Source: Prostheceraeus crozeri (taxonomy: Eukaryota > Platyhelminthes > Polycladida > Euryleptidae). Taken from it: a stretch of DNA of 64,000 bases. How positions within the stretch are numbered: position 1 is the first letter of the stretch; the number at the start of each line of letters is the position of its first letter. The stretch is taken from positions 271,996-335,995 of the forward strand of contig CAJQUW010010284.1 in the NCBI GenBank assembly GCA_907163375.1, read 5' to 3'. Positions 11,501 through 26,500 of this stretch are shown here, in pieces. The notes under the pieces were generated by a model. It did no database searches. It was not told the origin of the DNA and saw only the letters and a list, made by a program, of their open reading frames with translations. Position numbers and translations under genes: made by a program.

Positions 11501-14500
11501 ATCTGAGAAAGATGGAAATTGTAGTTGTCATTCTTTGATGTCTACCGCATAAGAGTAGAAGTGGAGAACTTATAATTCAACGGCAACATTTAATTACCCT
11601 TTCTATTGGCTTTTAGGCCCTTTCTATCGACTTGCAATGCCACTGTTGGGGATCCATCTCTAGACCAAGAAATGGCTCGGCCAAGCACTTACCCACTGAG
11701 CCAGAGAGACCACACACCATGTAATGAAGCTTCATGCGATTTGCTGAATTTGCATCCAGATAGCAAATATCAATGTAATGACCAGATTCATGCAAGATGA
11801 TAGCATTGCATCATGATAACATTATTTTTTGTCAAAAATTTTGGTTTAAAATTTGCATGCAGTCAAAGAAAATGTATCAAATTCAAGTTTTGAAATGCTA
11901 TTTGCATATAAAAAAAATATTAAGATCCATGATTTTGAAAAACGGACACCTCCATCTATTTTTGCCGTGCTCGAAATGCGTTGTATACCTATTCTAAAGG
12001 GATTCCGCTGTTCATTTTGGAGTCCTACGTGTAGGTGGGTGGTGGGGAATGCTTGCATCAGGTTCATGGTCGCAACATGATCAAGTATAGCTTGTATAGC
12101 TTTGCACGCGCTGGTTTTGATTCATTGACTTATGGGATTCGATCTGGATTGTTATCTAGACCCTCAATATTAAATCAGTCTCTTACATAGTGTTGAAAAT
12201 TCTTACCTTCTCCAGGTGCTCAATCTCTTCCTTGCGTTGTTGCTGAACTCCTTCGCATCGGATCCCACATTGACTCAAGGCACATCTGATGAGGACTCCA
12301 AATTGAAGCAAGTGGTGAATCGTCTCCGAGTTCTCATCCGATGGAAGAACAAGGTCGATGATGAGACTGAAAATGCGAGAGAGAAGACGATAGAAGATGG
12401 TGCTAATGAAACAGTGGAAAACGGAGTGGATCATTCTGATGGCAAAGATACTCAGGTCGATGGCAACACTTCATTAAAGGTGAGTATTTCCGAAGTTTTC
12501 ATCAAATAATGCAGATCTGCGGGTAGCAAGGTAGACCAGAGATGGGCAACGGTTTTAGTGACTGACAGTAGTTGGGTATTTCAATTGTCAGCGTACTCTT
12601 TAAAGATTCACAGTAAAGGGCATTTCTTTTATATTGAAATATTGAATCTGGGACATTCCCATAGCAAGTCTTCCATATTGAGTATAACTTTCATAATACA
12701 ACCTATGGTTTGCCCTTAAGAGGACACGCGCCACGTTCCCACCGGCAGACACAAATGGTCGTAGCTTGTTAAACAGGATCTGTGAGGGAGGACCTTCACC
12801 ACTAGTCCATTTATTGACTCACTTGGCGCCTCTTGTGTGGGGCTGGACTTATCGCCAATTGGTCCATCATACTTATGATCCTCTTCAATTGTTAAGCAGG
12901 ATCGAAGGGCTGCCGGGAGGACCATCCCGGGGGTCCACAAAATTGCAATATTCGAGCTAAACTTCACCCTTAAGTGTACGAGATCGCACAAGGCCATTTA
13001 AGAAAATGATCCCTTGCGTCAAAGTTTTTTCAGGCTCGATTTAATGGGAACTTAGATATAAATAGACACAAGTAATCAACATGCCAATCCTTTGGAAGTC
13101 AACGTCTGTACATAGGACACATGACATCATTTTGAAACCTTCTGAGAATCTACCACCTCACCGGAGGAATCTGAAGCTATGGCATTTAACAATCAACTTT
13201 ACCAAAGATCTAGAAACATTGAAATACTCGTACTTTCCATTGGGGAATCCCGTCAAAACTGTATGTTTGTCAATCGAATTTATTTGTGCAAGAACTTTCA
13301 AACACCAGCTTTTCATCGTCAGGCAAGTGAAAAGACACATTGGCATTGATGATTGCAGTTCACAGGGACGGTCACAGCTATCAACATAAAGTTCTATGTA
13401 CATGTGGACACGAAAGACCAGACTACTAATATGATGCAAACAGTAAGTTGACAGTAAATCGCAATAAAATGTAGAGAGAAAACCACAGCTGTGCGCTTAA
13501 ATCAAGTAAGAAAGTCAGAAACAAAGAAAAAAGGATAAAGTCAAAATTGTCAAGCCTCACACAGGTGTGTTTCACTCGATGAGATGAGTTCAAACGACGT
13601 GACCATAGAGTCTCTTTCACAATGCGCTTTCTCCACCTTGACTCCCTATCAATCACAGTAATACTGTTTATCGATCTGATTACTGGAGAAGATGGAGTGT
13701 TGAGCCAGTCGGAATGAGAAACATCCTGGTTCTGAATCGCACGATGGTGCTCTTTCTGACGCTGTCTAACAGGACGAGCAGTCTCACCAAGTCACAACCA
13801 TCCTCACAAGAAATCTTGGACACTGAGCCCAGTGCAGGCTCTTCTTCACAAGAGCAGCCTCGTAACCTGTTACTGTACTTATTTGAAACACAACATTGAC
13901 GTAGATCGTTGCCTAAATGATTGTCTGATGTGACCATCAGCTAACAGATGTTGTTTGATCTAGTACCACAGACTTCAACAAAGTGAACAGTGGGATTTGT
14001 TTTGGATAGCATCATCCGTGCAGTAGAAACCATGTGCTCAAGTTTGTTCAAATTGTCGACAATCAGTATCTGAAGTAAATGTATAAAATGGAAGTTATTA
14101 TATTTGAAATGGAACTCTCATTATATCCAAAGCTTCCAAAAGGATTTCAAAATCAGATACTTCAAGGATTGTGACAGCTCGGCGGGTTTGATATTTGCAT
14201 TTCATTTATCCGTCATATATATCCTTCATCCTGTAGTTCTATAAAGAAATCGGTTCTCTAGTTTATGAATTAGTCGATCAGGTAGATAACTGCTCTTCGC
14301 TTATCTCTTCTTGGGACCACGAGCGCTTCACATACACCATGTAACTACCATAGGGTATCTCTTGCAACTTTGCATTTCCACCTGGTCTCTGCATGTGATT
14401 GCTATATGAGATATACAAGACTGTGAAATATTCAGGCTTAATGAATCTGACTGTTTTCATTGTAGATGGTTTCAGAAGTGCAGTCATCTGAGTCAAGTGA

Positions 14501-17500
14501 GGAACATAATCATGAGCAAACTGGTAGCCCTTCCAAAGAAAAGTAAGTCTTCTGATGATTTTCAAAGCCTGATATCAGTGGTATATCATATACTTAATCG
14601 CTGTTTCCATGGACTTCTAAGAAACTATGACAGGTACTACTATGAGTACATTATAGATCTCTAGACGTCAATCCTATTTCTCAGAAACAGTGTATGTTAG
14701 AAATGCAATATTCTATTCTATATATTTTCGTACAGATCATAGATATCTTTAATTCTTAAATTTCCCACGTGCTTGCAATCCTTCATTGTCTTTCTTAACA
14801 GCAATAAAATGCTTGTATTTGTGTAATCAGTCGTACTTTGGTTCTGCTCATGTCTAATTTGTACTTTCTGCTGACTCATGTTCGTCTGTTGTAGGGCAAA
14901 CAACACTAACGCCGAGATGGCGGTTGTCAGTACGGATAATGGGATTGTGGACAAACAACCGTCTGACATGGGGACCACGTTTGATACCCGACGACACCGA
15001 ACTCGATTCTCGACAATAGCTGACAAATCCAATCTTCAGCGTCAGACTATTGTGGAAGAAGATGACAAGATCAGTGTTAAAGAAAATGGTGATGAGTCAA
15101 GCTCTGAGGAGGAGGAGGAGTTAGATGAAAATGAGAACCATCAGAGTGGACAGAAACTTGAAGAAGAAAAAAAAGATGAAGTCCAGGATTGTTGTTGGTC
15201 TCCGTTTTACAGAATGTGTTGCAACAAAGACGAGTAAGTCATCTAAATAAATTTATTACATATCAGAGTTTGACTCTGTTGCAGGTTTTCCTGGACAAGT
15301 TCATTTCTAAGTCATCAAATTTCAAGATAGCATAGGTAGATAGATTACAAAGATAGGTAGCAAATATTCATAGGTTTCAATACTTAATCGCACGTGTTCG
15401 TTAAGTGTTACGCATTTAATAATTACGTCATAATACATGCAAAAAATAATGAATAGGACGGAAGTATGTCTACATGCAATGGGAAAGCAAGTTTAATGAT
15501 CAGTCATTCCATAGAAATTTGATGTTATTGCAGATGCAAGTTGCTTTATCTTGAGCTTGAAGGCCTAAAAGAATTGAGCTCCATTGAAGTTCAGATGACG
15601 TGTGATTGAATTTGGTTCCGCTATATAGTCTTTGAAATTTCATTACTTGTCTTGAACTTGAATATATATTTTGACATATGTGATTGGTCCTCACTGAAAG
15701 TTCATCTACTTGCGTTGTTTTCATAATTTCATGAATGAAAATTCGCTCCATTATACTCTCCTTTGTATTTTCATGCGTCATAATTCGAAAGTTAGGGTAA
15801 AACATATTTACAATACGTTTCTGGTCTGTTCCCGTCTTCAACGGCCTCAGAAGTAAAAATATATAGGTTTATTATTACTTAGATTATTACATCATGAGAT
15901 ACAAATTAGTAATACATAGGAGAAGAATCTATGCCTGCCGCATGAAAGTTCAGAGGAGTGAAGAATCAAGACATTATGGTTTGTAACTTCCTGCTCACTG
16001 CCATGTTTCCTTACTCTGTTTTACGAAAACATTGGCAATACGTACTGCTGTATATCATCAAAGAAAGTAGTATGCAAGAACCATAATTTCAAAGTTCAAT
16101 ACCTTATAGTTGACAGTCTAATTTAATATATCCATCCAACAGCTTTCAAATGCTGTGATCAGATTATTCCACTCGCGTGATTTGATCAACTTTGGAAACA
16201 AAAATTCTCCTTCAAGTAATCAGAATCCTATTTCCATGAATTAGTATCAACGAATATTGCTTTCAGACTTGTGGTCATTTACGTTACGCTATGTAATTTT
16301 CGAAACCTCAAAATCGTCGGTCACGTTTGTAAAGTTTCGCCCATAGCTATCTGATCAATAATTGATCATCAATTAGAATATCAGTCATTTATGTGTACCG
16401 GTACGACTTGTGATCATAGAATTAGAACTGCAGCTCCAATGGTTGACTGTCTATGGATTATGTGCTGAGACTGTATGTCTGAGGACATCTTACCATGTAA
16501 TGCTGTTGAAATAGATGAGAACAATGCACATCGCTGACATAATGAGACTTTGCTGGAGAGGTGTGATGCACTTAGTTCAGATGCCTTCCTGCCGACTTCC
16601 AATGACACCCTCGGTGCTCGACGTTTAGACCAGAAGATAGCAAATCCAAGCACGTAACCACTGTGCCACGGAGACCGGATGCCCTCCTGAAGAATTCCAA
16701 TGACAGGCAATGGACCGAATTATGTAGACGTCATTGAAAGAAGAACACCATTAAAAGTAGTCAGATCTGATTTCCTTGCGATATCACAATTTTTCCACTT
16801 CGATTTCAAAGTAGTTTTGTAGATGTAAGATAGAAAATTATTTTTACTTCCGAAAAGACGCACAAAGAGACGGAGCAATTCTTTCATTTTGTATATATGC
16901 TCTATCTTTATTTCTGGTCGTAAACGGTAACTTCTCACACTGTACTGATCGATTATTATCATTCTGTCATGCACTATTATTGCTATAATTGAACGCCGTT
17001 TATGCGTAGTATTCATATTTAGATATCTATTTAGTCTATCTACATATATGATAGGCTACGTAATACTTATATGATATCCACTTAAATTTATGGTTTTTTG
17101 CTTTCCTCTTTAGCTGCTGTTCCTGCTGTCTGTGTTGTCTCTGTCCAATTGACACTGTTACCGGCTCACGCTGGTACACGTTCCGCAAGCGGATGCTGCA
17201 AATAACTGAACATCGAGTATTCGAAGGAGTTATTCTTCTCATCATCGTAGTCAGTACCGTTGCGCTTGTAAGTAAACAGTTTCAGGTATTCATGCGTTTC
17301 AGGTGATTAAAATTGAACTCAGATTCATCTATTCCTGATTTCTATTTGCTTTGCAATTGTTTTGACCACAAGTTCTCCACTAATTTCATTGCGCTGCTGA
17401 GTAGGAGACTAGAAGCGTTAGCGATCCTACAAAAACATTCTTCATAGCTTGAATTGTGGTGCTTTAATTATCATGCAGTGCTTAAGTTTATTTAGGATGC

Positions 17501-20500
17501 TTGATCGCCTCGTGTTGCATATGTATTCTCTTGCTGTTTGAGAGGACATGTGGTGCTGAAGTACTCCTGTGATGCTGGAGTAGTCCTGTGGTGCTGGAGC
17601 AGTCAGGTGGTGCTTGAGTAGTAGTCCTGTGGTGCTGGAGTAGTTCTGTGGTGCTTGAGCAGTCATGTAGCGCTTGAGCAGTCATGTAGCGCTTGAGTAG
17701 TAGTCCTGTGTCGCTTGAGTAGTAGTCCTGTGGAGCTGGAGTAGTCCTGTGGTGCTGGAGTAGTCCTGTGGTGCTGGAGCAGTCAGGTGGTGCTTGAGTA
17801 GTAGTCCTGTGGAGCTGGAGTAGTTCTGTGCTGCTGGAGTACTCCTGTGTAGCTTGAGTATAGTCCTGTGGTGCTGGAGTAGTAGTCCTGTGGAGCTGGA
17901 GTAGTTCTGTGCTGCTGGAGTACTCCTGTGTAGCTTGAGTATAGTCCTGTGGTGCTGGAGTAGTCCTGTGGCGCTTGAGTAGTAGTCCTGTGGAGCTGGA
18001 GTAGTTCTGTGCTGCTGGAGTACTCCTGTGTAGCTTGAGTATAGTCCTGTGGTGCTGGAGTAGTAGTCCTGTGGAGCTGGAGTAGTTCTGTGCTGCTGGA
18101 GTACTCCTGTGTAGCTTGAGTATAGTTCTGTGGTGCTAGAGTATTCCTGTGTAGCTTGAGTATAGTCCTGTGGTGCTGGAGTAGTCCTGTGGTGCTTGAG
18201 CAGTCATGTGGCGCTTGAGTAGTAGTCCTGTGGCGCTTGAGTAGTAGTCCTGTGGAGCTGGAGTAGTTCTGTGGTGCTAGAGTAGTCCTGTGGTGCTTGA
18301 GTATAGTCCTGTGGTGCTGGAGTAGTCCATATGGTGCTGGAGCAATCCTGGGGTGCTTGAGCAGTCATGTGGCGCTGGAGTAGTAGTCCTGTGGCGCTTG
18401 AGTAGTAGTCCTGTGGTGCTGGAGTAGTCCATATGGTGCTGGAGCAATCCTGGGGTGCTTGAGCAGTCATGTAGCGCTTGACTAGTAGTCCTGTGGCGCT
18501 TCAGTAGTAGTCCTGTGGCGCTTGAGTAGTAGTCCTGTGTCGCTGGAGTAGTCCTGTGGTGCTGGAGTAGTTCTGTGGTGCTATAGTATTCCTGTGGTCC
18601 TAAATAACCTGTTATCGGTTCTTACAAGTCTGTTGATGTCATCAGTCTTCACTGCCCATGTCTCTGAGGCATAGAGTAACACATTTCTAACGCAGGTATG
18701 ATAGATGTAGCCTCTTCATCGTAATACTGCGATTCGTAAGAATAGGTAACGATTCCCGGAAAGTCTTCCATGCCATTTTGACTCTTGCGGTAGTAGCGCC
18801 GAACAACCTCCCTTCTAATCGATAACGTCCAACACGTCACTACCAACAGCAATGGTTTCAGGTGAGTCAATTGGAATAGCTAAGACACCTTTGCATCTGC
18901 TGCATTTGAAGTTGGGGTCAGCACGAATGGTGTTGAGGTTCGTGTAGCGGTGTTGGTTCCAATAATTGCGATGCGAGCACAGAATTGAGTTCCTGTCAAC
19001 TCCCTTTATACACACACCACAAGGATACCTGGCCTTATCCACTTGTTGTGAACTTGCTGATAAGAACTTTCGACTTTCCGACGTTGACTTTCAGACCTTT
19101 ACGCTCTAAGTTTGTTTTCCAGCAGTTGAAACGAAGCTTCAACGATTCGGTCGAGTTGGCAGTAATGATCAAATCGTCAGCGTAGAGCAGTTCCCAAGAA
19201 CAACCAAGGCGGAAATCTTCTGAGATGGCTTCCATCACGATGACGAAGAGGATGGGACTGAGGACAGAACCTTGACTTCCACACTGAATTCTTCACTACA
19301 GCGGGGTCCAACTCTAACTTTTGATTTTGTCTCTCTGTACATCGATTGCACTACTCGTATGAGCCATTCGTCAATTCTCAATTTTCTCATTGCTCACCAA
19401 ATGATTGTTCGTTGCCATCGATCGAAAACCTTCTCCATATCTACGAATGCAAAATAGATGTCCTTCTTCTTGCTTGATCAGCTTAAACTGTGTTAATCAG
19501 CTTTGTAATTGTTTCAATAGCGTCTTCTCGCCACCTTGTATCATTTCCAACAGAACCCCTGAAGGGCCTCCCGCTTTGTTCTCCTTCACTGCCGTTCTTG
19601 CTGATTTGACCATACCGTTAGAGATTGAGGGCGGTGGTCCTTCCACTAGATGTATAGGGACAGTCCTTCCGCATCCCACGGGAATTCTACATTTAGTAGA
19701 CGCTCATAATGGCTTCTCCAGACTTCAAGACTCTCTTCCGCACTACAAGCAAGTCTATCAGCCTTGCTTCTCACCTGGCTGACGTCGGTGACGTCTTGGA
19801 ACTCACTCCTCAGTTTCTTGGCATCTTTCTTTTCCGCATTTACTATCTGTGATGATTCGGAAGTCCTCTTGGCAAGGTATATAACTGACTTTGCTTTTCT
19901 CTTGGCCTCAACGTACCGGTTTCTGTGTGTTGCATCGTTGCTCTTCCGTCAAATTTTCCATAATCTATGCCTCTTTTTTATTGCGCTCTCTTAAGCTTCC
20001 CAAAGACCAAGTTTCGTCAATTTCTTGGAACTGGGGTGAACTTTGGATACTGCTACATACGGCTTGCTTGCATTCTTGAACATGTGTGTCTCGAACAGTA
20101 GCTTCCAAAGTTTCCGCTTCGGGGGAAGTCTACGCGGACGCGACCAATTGGTTTTGAGTGAGAGGCGATATACCAGGAGCTTGTGTTGAGACACGCATTC
20201 TTCATTATTCATTACCTTGGGCGACAGCACAGAAACACTGTGAGGCTAACAAATATCTAGCAGTGAAGTTCACCCAGTGAAATTACCGTGTCACTAACAA
20301 CTCACTATTTAACACTGCTTCTATGAGCTTCAGCAGGAAAAAGTCAATCTGGAATTCATGTCCTCTGTCCTGTGGTGCTTGAGTGCTCCTGTGGTGCTGA
20401 GTTGTTGTCCTGTGGTGCTTGAGTAGTAGTTCTGTGGTTCTGGAGTAGTCCTGTCGTGTTTGAGTACTTCTGCGGTGCTGTAGTATTCCTGTGGTTCTTG

Positions 20501-23500
20501 AAGTGCTTAAATGCATCTGCTGTGTGCTTGATTAGTAGTTCTGTGGTGCTGGAGTAGTCCTTAGGTGCTTGTCTAGTAGACCCGTGGTGCTGGAGTAGTC
20601 CTGTTTTAATCGGGTAGTCATGGGGTGCCTGAGTACTTCGGTGGTACTGGAGTACTCCTGTGGTGCACGAGTACTCCAGTGGTGATTGAGCAGTCCTGGG
20701 GTGCTGGAGTATTTCCTGTGGCACTGGAGTACTCCTGTAGTGATTGAGCAGTGCTGTGTCGCTGGGGTATTCCTGTGGTGCTGGAGACGTCCTGTGGTGG
20801 TGGAGTACTCCTGTGGTGCTGGAGCAGTCCTGTGGTGCACGAGTCCTCTTGTGCTGTTGGGGTAGTCATGTTTTAATCAAGTAATCCTGTGGTGGTGGAG
20901 CAGTCCTGTGGTGCTGGATCAGTCCTGTGGTGCACGAGTACTCCTGCGGTGATTGAGTAGTCCTGTGATACTTGTGTAACCTCGTGGTGTTTGAGTTTTC
21001 CCGTGGTTCCCGAGTTGCCACATGGTGACCGACATGTCTTCTTAATAATGTGTATTTTTTGTTTTCGAAGCTAATAGTCGAATTTGCTCGCCATTTCACA
21101 TCATCATGTTTACAAATATCTGAAGCAGTAATTAACTCGACTCAATTTTCATTCTTTTTCCAGTGCTTTGAGGACATTCATTTAAGCGAGAATCCAACCC
21201 TTCAATCCGTTCTTGTGATCTTGAATTACGTGTTCGCCGGCCTCTTCACAGTGGAAATGATAATGAAATGGTTCTCACATGGTCTCAGACAATACTTCAC
21301 CAATTTCTGGACACTTCTCGACTTCCTAATCGTTGTGGTAATACTTCCATCAATAAGTGATGATTGTCGATGACTCTCAATTCATCTATCATTCCTTTCA
21401 GATCAGTTATGCAAGTATTATCGGAGAACAAGTGGGCGTAGCGAAAGTACAGGCGTTCAGAGTGCTTCGGACGATGCGAGCATTTCGCCCATTGAGAGCC
21501 ATTTCTCGATGGCAAGGAATGCGGGTCAGTATCTAGCGATTACTTACGAGCTAAGGTCGGGGAACAGAAAATGAGTTTTACAACATTTTGAGATTAGGCT
21601 TTGCTTCTTTGTTAAAAGTGTTCTCGAATATGAAACTATTGAATTTGGAATGACAGGCAGATTTTCTGGCCATGTATTTATTTATTGAACGAGACACAAT
21701 TAACTGACATTTTTGTCCCATCAGACTTCGAGGGCACTTTACAATAAAGACATTGACATGTCTGAAACTATCTACAGTGCAACTGTCAGGAATGGTCGGG
21801 ATAAAGCTCTTTGCAGCAGTTCAGCCTTTAGGCCTCTCTTGAAGGTGACCACTGACGAAGCAGCTTTCAAGGCTGTTGGTAGGTCATTCCAGGTGCAAGC
21901 TGCAGCTATAGGGAAAGCTCTAGCACCAACTGTCTTCAGTCGGGAAGTCGGAATGAGAAGTTGGTCGCTGTAGGCAGATCGGAGATGGCTGCGAGAAGGG
22001 TTGGAAGATACAGGCTGGAGACAGGAAGACAGATAACTTGGGACACCACGTCTAAGACATTTGTAAGCAAGGACTGCTAGACGAAATGTTATATAGTCTC
22101 GTATGGGTAATCACTGCAGAAACTGAAGTATGGAGGATTTCGTGGTCACGAGGTTGGGCGTCGAATAAGAGTCGGGCACTGGCGTTGAGAACTGACTGAA
22201 GTTTTGATAAGGTAATGGCAGGAAGACCATAAAAGAGCATGGAGCAATAATCAAGGCGTGAATGGATGAGAGAAATTATGAGAGTTTTCAACGCTGAGTG
22301 AGGGATGAATTGTCGAATGGAACGGAGTTGTCGCAGGGCACTAAAACACGCAGAAGTAGTCTTAGAAACGTGTGGTTGCAATGAGACGGATGGATCGATC
22401 AGCACTCCTAGATTGCGGATCCTGTCGGACAGACAGACCGTGTCGTTTCCAAAGATTATTGGACGATAATCAGCACGATTGTTAGTAGGACGAAATTCCC
22501 CGTCATATTCTTGCAAGAAATGCTGAAATGAAAATCCCACATCCTAAAACGAACAGTTCCAGCTTTTTTTCATAAATATTTCGTCTCTTTACTCTGTTGA
22601 TTTCATTTTCATGCTTTTCAAGTCATTATACAGTATTAAGTCTGGTGTTATGCATTGGCAGGTGCTGCTGCTTGCTAGACTGCAATTTGGAATTCCTAAT
22701 AATTACTTTTCAATTTCTTGTTCGTCAATTTGCTGCAAACTTTATAAATGATGTTTTGTCTGCACTGCATACCTCCTCTATGTACGCTGTGTAAACATAG
22801 GCTACTTGAATATTATAATTCGTTGCTCATTTATGAAGCGTTAAAGTGTGAGATGCGCAGTTATCGTGTTAGAGAAATACTGCTTTCACACACTACTGTG
22901 AAATCGCCTAAGCTACACTATAAAATGTAATCCGCAAATATCCGTTAAAATTAGCAGTTGAAATTAGTTTAACGGTTAAAGCCGTAAAAAACAGACGTTC
23001 GTTTTGTCTGCTATGAACGGATTTGAGCTGTTACATCATCGCTCATCATATTGTGACGTCATCACTCATCAGTTATGACGTCATCACTTTAACAGATATT
23101 TACGGATATTTTCTGTGAAGTTTAACGATTATTTTAGCTGTTTTTAACGATGTACAGTTTGCATTGTAGTACGCTTGTGATAATCAATAAATGCTACTTC
23201 TTACAGACACAATGTAAATAGAATAGTCAAATTTTAAGTTGCATCCTCTTGAAAAACTTTGACCTCAACTTTGACAAGCTACTAATATCGAGAGATGATC
23301 TCGTGAGTTAACGAATTTGTGGCTAAATTTTTTTTTGCTCAATTTCGTCACAGAAATGTCGCAAAATGTGAAAGTCACCTTTACTTTCTTAGAAGAATTT
23401 TTTAGCATAAAATCCAAAAGCGGTGCGTGGCGAATAAGTTGCTATAACTAATTGTGGCTAATTTGAGATGATCTTGCCAACCAACGAAATAATGTACTTA

Positions 23501-26500
23501 TTATTATATATAATAATAATAAGTATAATAAATATACTATATTATATAATTAATATTAATATAATATATTAATATTGTACTTACTTATTAGCAGTAAGTA
23601 GTGGTGTTCGCACATTGCCTTCATATGAAAATACATGGTATATTCAGTCTGATCTGTTAAAAAGGGATTATTTTAACCCTATCCATACCGGCCCCTGTCG
23701 CATTTTTGTTGTGGAGCTTTTAAATCTGAACCGATTGACCCAGGCTTTTGTAACTTTTAGTTTCATGGTATTTCCCAACTTTTCGCCAAAAATCGTTGCA
23801 TTTGGTTCATGGGAAAGTTAAATTTATGGCCCGTTTTGAAAAGTGCATTTTTTGAAAGTCTGAATTTTGCCTGATTTTGCAAACATCTGGTGTGCTAAGT
23901 TTTGACAAAGCAAGCTAAATATCAATTTTTTGCATCACATCACAACTAGGTGTCCATAAATTGCACCATCAAGATAATATAGACATCAAGTTCGACAACA
24001 ATATATTCTAAAAAATCAAATTTTGGCCAAAATTTCAAATTTAAATTTCAAATTCTGGCCGATTGTTCATGATACTTAAAGGGCATAAAATGACTATAAC
24101 ATTTGGGAGGGTCATCTAGAAATCAGCATCCAAAAATTTAATCAAGATCTAGGCAATACTACAGGCTACAGTACAAAAGCAATATCACATATTCAAATTT
24201 TGAATTTATATTCATGATGTGCAGACAAACAAGTTTAGAGCATCGAATAGCATCATTCTCCTGATCATTAATTGTATGTGTCACTAACGTCATTGAACTA
24301 AAAGCACTGAATCTATTTTTGCAGTCGATGAGAAGAAAACATACATGTAAATAAATCCGCTTAATTTTGAAGTTCAAATTTTAAATCGTCATTTGAAGCA
24401 TCGAGATGGACGAATTTGAAAAAACAGATACCACCGTTAAAAAGATCACACCCAGAATATTCTACCCTGAAGTTTCATGTACAACGGAGCAGTATTTAAG
24501 CCCCCCCCCCCGGGATGGCGATGCGCTTCAGAGCCAGGTATGGATAGGGTTATTCCCATAGATGTTGTAGTAGAGATTATGATATATTTGTTATTGTTGC
24601 AAATTATTGAATGTCACGAGATGCTATGCAAATTGATATAAATAGATTCTCCAGCTTCTCATCATTGTCAAGTTCAACCTGCACTTATGTGAATAGAATA
24701 GTTGAACATTGAGTTGCTCCTCAGTTGAAAAATGGGAACAGTCTTGAATACCTGCTATTTCATCCAATATCAGGAATCATCAGCAGACCTAGTTCACATC
24801 TCTCAACATCGACACAACTAACTATCTAAGGATGCAGTCATGCCCGAGTAAATTTGAGATTTACAATTAGCATGCTTTAAGCTAAAGTGTGCATTGAAAA
24901 CTACCGGCTTTGTTTTCCAAAATGGGAAGATCTCTAAATTCTGTAAGAATATTTGATTATGTGCAGAAAACTTCTAATCTTAACAGACATCTGAATCATA
25001 ATCGTGTAACTTGTGCTGTAAATTGATTTAATGTCTTCCTTTAGGATTGATGTACATGTCTTGATTATGTTGCATGATTTCAAATCATAGTTTCTGCAAA
25101 TTCCAATTTTATGTTTTCACCTTGTATAGAGAAAATAACGTAAGCTCAGAAAAGTGTTGCAAATGTATTTAAAGATGTCCTCGAGTGGACTGTTGCAAAA
25201 CTCAGCCGGCTACTTTCTTTAACGACTCCGATTTCGCATCCCTGGTGTTTAATGTGGCCTTCTGATTTCTTCATACATTCAGACCACAGAATTAGACAGG
25301 TCATTTCTTCTGCCGTTTGACTAGAAGGGAAACATTGGAACATGTAACGTTATTGAAATAGCACAATCTCCTGACTAAATACCATAGAAATCGAACAATG
25401 AGCAGCCAGTTCAACATTAAACACGTCAAATTTTGCAAGGTTTCAGTGACTGTTATCAACCGGATCACACAGCAAAGAGACGCAGTCGATGTCAAGTTCT
25501 ACAGAGAAGTTTGTGAACGTTTTTTCATGCGCCTGCTAACTTTTTTAAAATGATCGGAGAGCCCAACATTATCGAGAAAACTTTTGCGCAATGATCTGAA
25601 TTCTTCGAATCTGAAGGAATCGTGGCGATCGGAGCATTTTGAAGGAATTCAGAGCAATCCGCAAGCGACGCACGACTATTTTTCCTATATCTGCAAGGTA
25701 TTAGAAATATTTTCCCCCACTTATTAAGTTCCTGCATGTGCCATCTGTTTGAATCAGATTGCACTTCTAGCAAAGTGATACGATTAAACAATCTAAATCT
25801 GTGATTCAGACGTTCCACTGAGATGGTGAAATCGTACATCAGTCATTCTATTCAGCAGATTAACCGATCTCATTCTGATGCGGTATAGGGATTCTGTGGG
25901 ATACACACATGGTTTTCTATGAGCATGGGGAGAGGTGGCGACTCAATTATCAGTCCACACGGCAACCCTGGATTTTTGTGCCCCTATTGTGCACTGCATA
26001 AAGCTTAACTTTACTCAATTCCACAGGTTTTATTGCTATCAATTTCTATGATAAATGTGCATGCTCTCAATGCTTAATAACTTAATGCATGAGTGTGGAA
26101 TCCCTGCTGTACTGCAGTCCTTCAATAAGAATATGAAGAGTTGCAATAGACTTTATTCTGCATTCAGCAGCCGGTATACATGCTCGGTGCAGCGTGCGAG
26201 AGGAAGTGACAGCGCACTGTCTCGCTCATAGAAATCGACAACAATAAAACCTAGAACGGAAGTTAAGCTTCATGCAATACACAATAGTGGCACATAAATC
26301 GCACGCATTTTCACTTAGATACACCTGTCAACGGCTGTATCATTGGGTCAGAATCAGTCACGTGTGTAAATCAAAGCTTTTCATTGGTCATTCATGCCCC
26401 AACTTAGTTCCCCCGGCGGTGCCGCGACCTTGAGTCAATTTCCATTCTAGTCAACTTCAGTTAAACAATCTATTTCTATGATCTCGCTGAGCGTTCTATG

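Larger units (their letters stand above)
8506..12215. other. Sodium channel intron
   Basis: A 3.7-kb intron holding foldback 3 (9606-9844) and a SINE (11641-11722). Otherwise nothing is recognised. Confidence 0.7.

Noticed and set aside
12750-12930. Possible 5S rRNA-derived sequence (TTAAGCAGGATCG ... GGGAGGACC)
   Set aside because: Only scattered words resemble 5S rRNA, the internal promoter is not complete and no fold is evident.
17442-20869. Several long minus-strand open frames rich in His, Thr, Ser, Gln and Pro
   Set aside because: They are translations of the 19-bp minisatellite, differ in frame along the array and have no start context or splice support.
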